From a virus: DNA of 20,900 nucleotides. Below are positions 13,629 to 20,900 of the stretch, one piece after another (position 1 is the stretch's first letter; the number at the start of each line of letters is the position of its first letter). The stretch spans positions 1 to 20,900 of IMG/VR virus record IMGVR_UViG_3300028198_000024; one strand, written 5' to 3'. The notes below the pieces were generated by a model. That model saw nothing but the letters and a program-made list of their open reading frames with translations. It was not told where the DNA came from and made no database searches. Made by a program: the position numbers and the translations under genes.

Positions 13629-16600
13629 ATGCCGGAAATTAAAAATACATTCCAAGCAGGGAAAATGAATAAAGATCTCGATGAGAGATTGATTCGAAAT
13701 GTTGAATATAGAGATGCTTTGAACATAGATATTGCTAGTTCAGAATCTTCAGATGCTGGTGCAGCTGAAAACTCTTATGGTAACATACAAAAATCTTTTC
13801 AAGGTCAAGCTGGTAATAAATGTGTAGGTTCTTTAGCCTATGGATCATTAGATAAAATTATATGGTTAATTGCTGGTACTACAGCAGGTTCAATTAAGAA
13901 AGATTTAATATTAGAATATAATACTGTAACAAAAGTTGTAAATAATATTATAACTGACGTTTATCAAACTACAGCAGTTACTGCGTCAACTGTATCAACT
14001 GGTACTACACTTACATTAGCATCAGCTAATGCAAATTTAAGAGTGGGTATGGTTGTTTCGGGTACTAATATTGTTGTTGGTACAAAAATAACAAATGTTA
14101 ATGGTATAACAATAACTGTAGACACAGCATTTTCATCAGATGTTGCTGCAAATTATACTGTTACGTTTGTAGCAGATAGGGTTTTGAATTTTAAAACAAA
14201 TAACATAATAACTGGTATAAATGTTGTTGAAGATATATTATTTTTTACAGACAACATAACAGAACCAAAAAGAATTCCAATAAAAAGACTAGCTAGTGGA
14301 ACACCAGATAATGCAACACATACTAAATTTAAAGTAGATGGTGTTGATAAAGGGTTTTTAGAGGAAAAACATATAACAGTAATACGAAAATATCCACTTA
14401 ATGCACCAAGCATTGTAATGGATAACAGTGAAGATGGTGGTGTTATTTCTTCATATCATTCATCTTTAGGTAGTGCTTTTACATATATGGATGCAATCAG
14501 TGGTGATGTTGTGGCTTTACCACCCGGTACTAGTTGTGATGCTGCTGCTGAGATTAATGGTGTTACTGTACTTGATTTTACTGCTGGTGGTGCTGGAACT
14601 CCAGCAAGATTATCCCCAACAGCTGGATTACAATTTACGCCAAAACCAGGTTGGGTTGCTGGTCAAACAATAAAACTAACAGCTGAAGCTGTTGATAATG
14701 GATTAGAAGAAGATATAGAAGTTAGGTTAAAACTAAATAGTTTAACAACCGAAGATAGTACTAGTAAAACTTTTAAATGTACTATATTAAGTATATCTGA
14801 TACCACACCATCAGCTGCTTTATCATGGACAGCTATATTAGAACAAAAAGATCCTTTTTATGAATTAGTATTTCCTAGATTTGCTTATCGTTGGAAATAT
14901 GTCGATGGTGAATATTCTGTATTCTCTCCATTTTCAAAAGTTGCATTCTTACCAGAAAAAGAAATAGGGTTTGATTATGATCCTAAGAATGCTTATAATT
15001 TAGCAATGACTAATAATATTAGAAAGTTAACTATAAGTGGATTTGAAACTATACCCCCTGATGTTGTTGAGGTTGATATTTTATATAAAGAATCAAATAA
15101 TACTAATATATATACCGTAGAAACATTAAAACAAGACACTTTATATGATAGTAGTTTTTCTATAACTTCAGAACAAGTACATTCTTTAATACCTAGTAAT
15201 CAATTATTAAGACCATATGATAATGTTCCAAGAACAGCAAAAGCACAAGAGATAAGTGGTAATAGATTAATATATGGTAACTATGTACAACAATTCAATA
15301 TACCATCAGATCCTAAATTCGTATTAACACACACTGCTTCACAAGCAAATTATGGCACTAGAATACCTGAAGAATCACTAAAGTCAATTAGAAATTATCA
15401 AGTAGGTATTATATTTTTGGATAAATATGGGAGACAAACACCTGTCTTATCAAACGATAGTGCTAGTGAAATGATACATCAAGTTGATGGTTCTAAAGTA
15501 AATTCTTTATCAGCTAGAGTAACAACCCCCGCTCCACCTTGGGCAACACATTATAAATATTACATTAAAGAACCATCTGCGGAATATTATAATCTAGCTA
15601 TGGATAGATATTATCCAGCAGAAGATGGTAATATGTGGTTAAGTTTTCCTTCATCTGAAAGAAACAAAGTTGCTGTTGATGATCATATAATATTAAAAAA
15701 GAAACATTCTAGTGATGACCCTGTTTCAACAGATGATAATGCTGGTACTGTTAAATATAAAATACTTGCTATTGAAAATTCAGCTCCAGATTTCTTAAAA
15801 GAACAAAAAACATCTATTGGAACTATATCTACACAATTTGGTACTTCTACTTCAAACGTTACTGGTGGTTTTCCAGAAAAAGATTTTTTAACATTTAAAA
15901 TACCTGGTCCAGATATTGCTAATAGTGCTTTAGGGGATATTGCAGCTGAATCTTTAGGTAGTGCATGGTTTAAAATCGGTAGTGACTCTATGTCTTCTGA
16001 GTATTACAAACCTAGTGAAGTTACAAGGGTGGATGCAAATAGTGATGGAGACTACTCTGAAGATGGTTCTTATTATAGAATTAAAATGGAAAAACCTTTC
16101 GGTGATGATATTTTATTCGTTGGTATTGGGACAGCTAAAACACAAGGATTAACTTTTACGTGGTATAAAGAAGAATTAGATTTATATAAAGCAGAATATT
16201 CTGGTAGATTTTTCATTAAATTAAATAGAGATTCTGTACTAGAAGAGTTTATAGTATCCGCAAATACAAATATAAAGTACGCAATTTTAAACCAAGAGAG
16301 AATATATTGGGTTCAGGGCCTTAGAAATGATAGTGATGATTGGAAAAACAAACAAATATATGCTATTGATTCAGCTGAGTCATATGATAGACAATATGAA
16401 CCTACTTCGCATGATTATGGTATAGGTATGGCTAGGACTGGTTACCACTTTGATATTAGATTATCTGAGATTGGTCCAGAAGAAAAACCAGAAGCGTGGT
16501 TTTATCCACCAAGGGAACAATTTACTGCAAATTATGATTTAAATAACCAATTAAACAACGTTGGCACATTTTTTAGATGGAAAGATGATCCAGCACAAAC

Positions 16601-19600
16601 TGTTTATAAAATAGTACAAACTCAAAAAGAACATTTACATAACTGGAGTGGTGGAAGTAGTAAAAAGAAATGGAGTAGTAATCATGGTATAAGATATAAA
16701 ATAAAAGTTGATAAACCCATAAGTTGGACACCATTAGCTGGTGGTTTTCAAGGTGTAACACCTTCTAATACAGCGTCATTACAATATGGTGGGGGTAATA
16801 CATATCCTTTAACAAGATTTGGTGAAGGAGGATCTAGGAGGAATTCATTTACTGAAATACAAATACTAAAAGAAGTTGATGATGAAATAACTTTTGCTTC
16901 TTCAAATCCAGCTATATGGGAGACAGAACCAAAAGAAAGGATTGATTTAAATTTATACTACGAAACATCAAAAACACATCCTATTGCTGAACTAGGTAAT
17001 GACCAAAAAATAGATTGGTTCAATTGTTACTCATTTGGTAATGGTGTAGAATCTAATAGAATCAGGGATGATTTTAATGCTGTAGTTATAGATAAAGGAC
17101 CTAGAGTATCAACAGAATTAGCAGCGCAATATAAAAAAGAGAATAAAAAAACTGGAATGATATTTTCTGGTATATTTAATTCTTCAAGTGGTGTTAATAG
17201 ATTAAATGAATTTATTCAAGCTGAAGCTATAACTAAAGACTTGAATCCTAGCTATGGTAGTATACAAAAGATTTTTGCTAGAGATACAAATATAATTGTA
17301 TTTTGCGAAGATAAAACATTAAAAGTTTTAGTTGATAAAGATGCTTTATATAGCGCTAGTGGGAGTGCACAACTAACAGCGACAAATAAAACACTAGGAC
17401 AAACAATTCCTTTTCAAGGTGATTATGGTATTTCTACAAACCCAGAATCGTTTGCTACTTTTGGTTTCAGAATATACTATGCTGATAAAAATAGAAATGC
17501 AATATTAAGATTATCTGGTGATGGTATAGAAGAACTTACTAGATACGGTATGACCGATTACTTTAAGGATGCTTACGCAGCTGGTGGTGAAGGTTTAACA
17601 AGTATAATTGGTAGTTATGATGACGATAAAGGTAATTATAATATAACATTAAACTACCCTCACATTACAAGTGAAACCATCAGTTTTACAGAAAAAGTAA
17701 AAGGTTGGACAAGTAGAAAATCCTTTATACAAGAGGATGGTTTGTCATTAAACGGTAAATACTATACATTTTATAACGGAGAGATATGGGAACATAATGC
17801 CAATGCTTTAAGAAATAATTTTTATGGTGTAACGACTAACTATTCAAGTATAAAATTCATATTTAACGAAGGACCATCTGTTGTAAAAAACTTCAAAACA
17901 TTAAACTATGAAGGTAGTGATTCAGCGAAATATGAAACAGTTATTGGTGATGAGAATGATATATTAACCAAAGGTTGGTATAATAATTCTATTGAAACCG
18001 ATCAACAATCTGGACATGTCACTGATTTTGTAAATAAAGAAGGTAAACATTTTAATTATATAAAAGGTCTTGCTACAACTTGGAACAATACAACATTAAC
18101 TGGTAATTTAGATATACAAGAATTTTCATCTCAAGGTGTCGGTAATATAACAAACATTGTAGATAGTGCTAGTCAAACAAAACACAATATAATATATAGT
18201 ATAAATATTACAAATCTCGCAGCTAATCATGCATCATTATTATTAGCTGGTTTAGTAGATGAGGCTGGTGACCCAACATATACGACTTCTAGTACAGATG
18301 GACCATATGTTAATGGATTGGGTGTTATAACAAAAACAGCAACATCCTCTGTAAGTCAAGATATAGTTATAACTATAACCCCAGCAGTTGGCTATGTATT
18401 AGATGCTGCTAGTTTTGCTAATGCTTCTACAAATGAAACAAGTTCGCCAATAACAAACGCTGTTAATGGTAATATACTTTTTGCTAATACAGGAACAGCA
18501 AATACTTACGCTAATAAAGTAACGGTTACTATGCCAATATCCTTTACTATGCCTGCTCAAGATCAGACGATTGTAGGTAACATTACTGGTTCAGCTATAA
18601 GTAAAAGATATAGTGTAAGTGGTACATCTTCAGATGTTATAACAAATGAAGACGGTAGTTCAAATACTGTTTCAGGAAGTGGAGCAACATATAGTGTTGT
18701 TGGTGGTTTTGGACAAACAGTAACTCTATTTACAAGAGTATATACTGTTGGAGCAAACTCTATATTTCCAGCGCTTATAAGTAAAGATATGAATGGGTGT
18801 AAAACACCTAGTAATTATACCATTAAAGCAACAGAAACTACAGGTGGTGTTGCGGGTGGTAATTTAACTGTATGTACAATTCAAGTTGATTATACTTTTC
18901 CAGAAGAAGATGTAGAAGAAGATCATATTAATTTTGTTGGTAAAACAATACCATATTACGCACCATCAACTAGTAAAATATATAGTTATAAAATATCACA
19001 AGAAACAATACCTTATAGTGGTGTAACGAAAACATTATATATATGGGGTGACAAAGATGCCACTGTTGATATAAATGTTTTTGACCAAGCCGCAACAAGT
19101 GTTAGTTTATTAGGTTCAGCTTATAATAGTACTAGAAAAGTAATAACAATACCTGAAAAAGGTTTACATAAAGAAACAATAATATTTGATACTATATTGG
19201 CCGATGGGGCAGCTTTAAAAACATACTCTGTTGAAATGCAAGAAAAAGCAGGTTCAGTGGGTGTTTTCCAAGGTCCAATGGGTGGAACTGGAACTCCAAA
19301 ACTAACAACAGTTAGTATAATACAAAGAGCAAAAATGAGTGTTGTTTATGGATTAGCAGCAAATAGCCCTCAACCAGTTGGTTACACTGTACCAGCAACA
19401 AAAAATGTTAGTTATATAACAGGTAGAGATCCTAGGGAGGATTCGGATTATACAAATCCTCAATTTACATTTGATATATTAGCTACAAGTACAGCTAGTA
19501 ATTGGAAATTAATACGACAACCATTAAATACAGATTTTGGATCTTCAGCAAATGCAGTGGCAAATACTAATAATGGGTTAGTGCAAGGAGCACTTGGTAC

Positions 19601-20477
19601 AATAATAAATCCAGACGTAACTTTAACTGTTGATAATAGCTTAACAAATGCTAAAGCATCTTTTACAGGTGAATTTTCTACTAGATTAGTTGGTACACCG
19701 GGTAATACTGGATCTCAAGTAGAAACGTTAGCTTTATTATTAAATAATATTTTAGTAATAAATCTAATTCCAGTGGCAGCCACACAATCACTTAGCATTG
19801 GGTATAATACAGCTACAGCTGTAGATTGTGATGCTACAGATGCTGACAACGATACGTTAACTTACTCTATTGTAACAGCTCCATCACATGGAAGTTTAAA
19901 CACAATGAATTCAACTAACGGTATTGTTACATATACACCAACAAGTAATTACAGTGGATCAGATAGTTTTAGCTTTAAAGCTAATGATGGGTTAAATGAT
20001 AGTAATACAGCGGTTATTACTCTTACGGTACAAGGCTCAGGTGGTACACCTACTTATTCTGTGGGTTATCAAGAAAAAGATTCTGAAGTATCAGGGGATG
20101 CTTACGCATTATTCTCTCCAACAGGAACACCTACCGTAACACCAAGTGGCTATACTGTTGGTAGTACAAGTAATGTTACTTTCCAAATTACAGGTTTGAA
20201 TTTAGGTCCAATACATGGGGACTTACCTAGTTATGTTGATCACTTAGGTGATTTAAGTAGTTTATTAAATGCTACATTAACTAATAATACAACTAGTAAA
20301 TATAGTATTAGTGGTAACCCAATAATAACAGCGGGTACAATTAATAACGGTGGTTCCGCTAGTGTAACAGCAACAGGATTAACCATATCGTGTACGGTTT
20401 CTAATAGTGGTACAATAGCAAATGGAGACATTATTAACTTAGCAATAAGATTTAACTATGATAACATTACACAATAA
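13629..20477 (+). CDS. Giant tail stabilisation/muzzle-type protein with Ig-like modules (2282 aa)
   Basis: The largest protein here. The start MPEIKNTFQAGKMNKDLDER and RDALNIDIASSESSDAGAAE fit the N-terminus of a conserved tail protein of marine podoviruses and crAss-like phages, thought to form the tail nozzle. The core (to about 1518) has recurrent beta-strand blocks, e.g. FCEDKTLKVLVDKDALYSAS near 1225 and FRIYYADKNRNAILRLSGDG, suggestive of a propeller. It carries two apparent insertions: about 114-183 (LRVGMVVSGTNIVVGTKITN) and about 266-404, where the conserved frame resumes at DPFYELVFPRF. From 1519 on, about 760 Gly/Ser/Thr/Asn-rich residues form accessory domains. Residues about 2046-2134 are cadherin-like (PVAATQSLSI, DATDADNDTLTYSI, GIVTYTPTSNYSGSDSFSFK), a fold common in adhesins. 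A role in tail build and perhaps in cell-surface binding or exopolysaccharide contact is inferred. Confidence 0.75.
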   Translation: MPEIKNTFQAGKMNKDLDERLIRNVEYRDALNIDIASSESSDAGAAENSYGNIQKSFQGQAGNKCVGSLAYGSLDKIIWLIAGTTAGSIKKDLILEYNTVTKVVNNIITDVYQTTAVTASTVSTGTTLTLASANANLRVGMVVSGTNIVVGTKITNVNGITITVDTAFSSDVAANYTVTFVADRVLNFKTNNIITGINVVEDILFFTDNITEPKRIPIKRLASGTPDNATHTKFKVDGVDKGFLEEKHITVIRKYPLNAPSIVMDNSEDGGVISSYHSSLGSAFTYMDAISGDVVALPPGTSCDAAAEINGVTVLDFTAGGAGTPARLSPTAGLQFTPKPGWVAGQTIKLTAEAVDNGLEEDIEVRLKLNSLTTEDSTSKTFKCTILSISDTTPSAALSWTAILEQKDPFYELVFPRFAYRWKYVDGEYSVFSPFSKVAFLPEKEIGFDYDPKNAYNLAMTNNIRKLTISGFETIPPDVVEVDILYKESNNTNIYTVETLKQDTLYDSSFSITSEQVHSLIPSNQLLRPYDNVPRTAKAQEISGNRLIYGNYVQQFNIPSDPKFVLTHTASQANYGTRIPEESLKSIRNYQVGIIFLDKYGRQTPVLSNDSASEMIHQVDGSKVNSLSARVTTPAPPWATHYKYYIKEPSAEYYNLAMDRYYPAEDGNMWLSFPSSERNKVAVDDHIILKKKHSSDDPVSTDDNAGTVKYKILAIENSAPDFLKEQKTSIGTISTQFGTSTSNVTGGFPEKDFLTFKIPGPDIANSALGDIAAESLGSAWFKIGSDSMSSEYYKPSEVTRVDANSDGDYSEDGSYYRIKMEKPFGDDILFVGIGTAKTQGLTFTWYKEELDLYKAEYSGRFFIKLNRDSVLEEFIVSANTNIKYAILNQERIYWVQGLRNDSDDWKNKQIYAIDSAESYDRQYEPTSHDYGIGMARTGYHFDIRLSEIGPEEKPEAWFYPPREQFTANYDLNNQLNNVGTFFRWKDDPAQTVYKIVQTQKEHLHNWSGGSSKKKWSSNHGIRYKIKVDKPISWTPLAGGFQGVTPSNTASLQYGGGNTYPLTRFGEGGSRRNSFTEIQILKEVDDEITFASSNPAIWETEPKERIDLNLYYETSKTHPIAELGNDQKIDWFNCYSFGNGVESNRIRDDFNAVVIDKGPRVSTELAAQYKKENKKTGMIFSGIFNSSSGVNRLNEFIQAEAITKDLNPSYGSIQKIFARDTNIIVFCEDKTLKVLVDKDALYSASGSAQLTATNKTLGQTIPFQGDYGISTNPESFATFGFRIYYADKNRNAILRLSGDGIEELTRYGMTDYFKDAYAAGGEGLTSIIGSYDDDKGNYNITLNYPHITSETISFTEKVKGWTSRKSFIQEDGLSLNGKYYTFYNGEIWEHNANALRNNFYGVTTNYSSIKFIFNEGPSVVKNFKTLNYEGSDSAKYETVIGDENDILTKGWYNNSIETDQQSGHVTDFVNKEGKHFNYIKGLATTWNNTTLTGNLDIQEFSSQGVGNITNIVDSASQTKHNIIYSINITNLAANHASLLLAGLVDEAGDPTYTTSSTDGPYVNGLGVITKTATSSVSQDIVITITPAVGYVLDAASFANASTNETSSPITNAVNGNILFANTGTANTYANKVTVTMPISFTMPAQDQTIVGNITGSAISKRYSVSGTSSDVITNEDGSSNTVSGSGATYSVVGGFGQTVTLFTRVYTVGANSIFPALISKDMNGCKTPSNYTIKATETTGGVAGGNLTVCTIQVDYTFPEEDVEEDHINFVGKTIPYYAPSTSKIYSYKISQETIPYSGVTKTLYIWGDKDATVDINVFDQAATSVSLLGSAYNSTRKVITIPEKGLHKETIIFDTILADGAALKTYSVEMQEKAGSVGVFQGPMGGTGTPKLTTVSIIQRAKMSVVYGLAANSPQPVGYTVPATKNVSYITGRDPREDSDYTNPQFTFDILATSTASNWKLIRQPLNTDFGSSANAVANTNNGLVQGALGTIINPDVTLTVDNSLTNAKASFTGEFSTRLVGTPGNTGSQVETLALLLNNILVINLIPVAATQSLSIGYNTATAVDCDATDADNDTLTYSIVTAPSHGSLNTMNSTNGIVTYTPTSNYSGSDSFSFKANDGLNDSNTAVITLTVQGSGGTPTYSVGYQEKDSEVSGDAYALFSPTGTPTVTPSGYTVGSTSNVTFQITGLNLGPIHGDLPSYVDHLGDLSSLLNATLTNNTTSKYSISGNPIITAGTINNGGSASVTATGLTISCTVSNSGTIANGDIINLAIRFNYDNITQ

Positions 20478-20486
20478 AAAATAAAT

Positions 20487-20879
20487 ATGGCAACAGTAAC
20501 ACTAACCTTTAGTAACGACATTAATGTATCATTACAAGCAAAACCTACTAATATAGAAACTAGTAGTGCTGACAATGTTGATAATGCTATAAGTGATACA
20601 GGTGCTTGGGATATTATATACTACGTAAATTCAGCGGGTAATATAATAAAACTCGGGGAATGCATTGGAATAAATAGGGATAATAAAACGATACAGGTTA
20701 ATGTAGATGATTCTACCGTTAGACCAGTAAACGGAAATTATGTATTTTTTGGTAAAGATACACAAGCGGGTACGTCAGGAGTTATAGGTTACTACGCTGA
20801 AATTGAAATGAAAAATGAAAGTTCTAGTGCGGCAGAGTTATTTGCTGTTAGTACTGAGTATTTCGTTAGTAGTAAATAA
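20487..20879 (+). CDS. Small conserved phage structural-type protein
   Basis: A 130-residue beta-rich, soluble protein starting MATVTLTFSNDINVSLQAKP. NDINVSLQ near the start, KTIQVNVDDSTVRPVNGNYV in the middle, and an end with IGYYAEIEMKNESSSAAELF fit a small protein recurrent in marine phage tail operons, recalled rather than searched. Its role is unknown; a minor tail or fibre-associated part is likely from position after the giant tail protein and the all-beta build. The spacer is nine A/T bases (AAAATAAAT) and the gene stays in the same frame as the four before it. The remaining 21 bases of the window show nothing. Confidence 0.75.
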   Translation: MATVTLTFSNDINVSLQAKPTNIETSSADNVDNAISDTGAWDIIYYVNSAGNIIKLGECIGINRDNKTIQVNVDDSTVRPVNGNYVFFGKDTQAGTSGVIGYYAEIEMKNESSSAAELFAVSTEYFVSSK

Positions 20880-20900
20880 GTTAGAAAAAGTGTAATTATA

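Noticed and set aside
16826-16845. GGAGG-containing tracts near 16826-16845
   Set aside because: No ATG, GTG or TTG follows at a usable distance in an open frame; they code for Gly/Ser/Arg residues.
1-20900. tRNA genes, CRISPR arrays, insertion sequences, integration sites
   Set aside because: Coding density is nearly complete and no gap has room for or resemblance to any of these.

Overview
This 20.9 kb window is part of the late (virion assembly) region of a tailed double-stranded DNA phage. All 15 genes lie on the + strand, packed almost end to end. The DNA is strongly A+T rich. No gene start is preceded by a convincing Shine-Dalgarno sequence; the upstream 10-20 bases are nearly all A and T. 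Fifteen of fifteen stops are TAA (12) or TAG (3). Absent Shine-Dalgarno, low G+C and the protein types together suggest a phage of a Bacteroidota host, probably marine (Flavobacteriia-like). This is inference, because no host gene is present. The order terminase, portal, scaffold-like protein, major capsid protein, two ring/adaptor-type proteins and a giant tail protein, with no tail sheath, tube or tape measure gene in the window, fits a podovirus and resembles the crAss-like structural module.

Left part (1-3573): the 3' part of a tail fibre/spike gene ending in an intramolecular chaperone (peptidase S74) domain. Five small genes follow: a DUF7936-like protein, a coiled-coil protein, a 72-residue protein, a protein that looks like two tandem GroES-type co-chaperonin lobes, and a small acidic helical protein directly upstream of the terminase. 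A 14-bp A+T-rich hairpin lies in the 92-bp gap at 2188-2279.

Centre (3573-10886): large terminase subunit with a lambda-like displaced P-loop lysine, portal protein, a K/E-rich candidate scaffold, and the major capsid protein. A strong intrinsic terminator with a UUCG tetraloop follows the capsid gene.

Right part (10965-20879): a 258-residue unrecognised structural-type protein, a second UNCG hairpin, a 235-residue ring/adaptor protein, a 370-residue ring/adaptor protein carrying an extra N-terminal beta module, a 2282-residue tail stabilisation/muzzle-type protein with a cadherin-like domain near its C-terminus, and a 130-residue small structural-type protein. These five genes share one reading frame. 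From 10965 to 20879 the frame is interrupted by only four isolated stop codons, one of them an amber codon that separates the 370- and 2282-residue proteins by two codons.

Working together, TerL and portal package DNA into a shell built from the capsid and scaffold proteins. The ring proteins extend the portal and the giant protein forms the short tail, while the S74 fibre binds the host. No integrase, RNA gene, insertion sequence or CRISPR array was seen. No wholly new system is evident. The best leads are the one-frame tail operon with its amber junction, the tandem GroES-like protein, the paired UNCG hairpins, and an isolated Shine-Dalgarno-like tract before an internal start.
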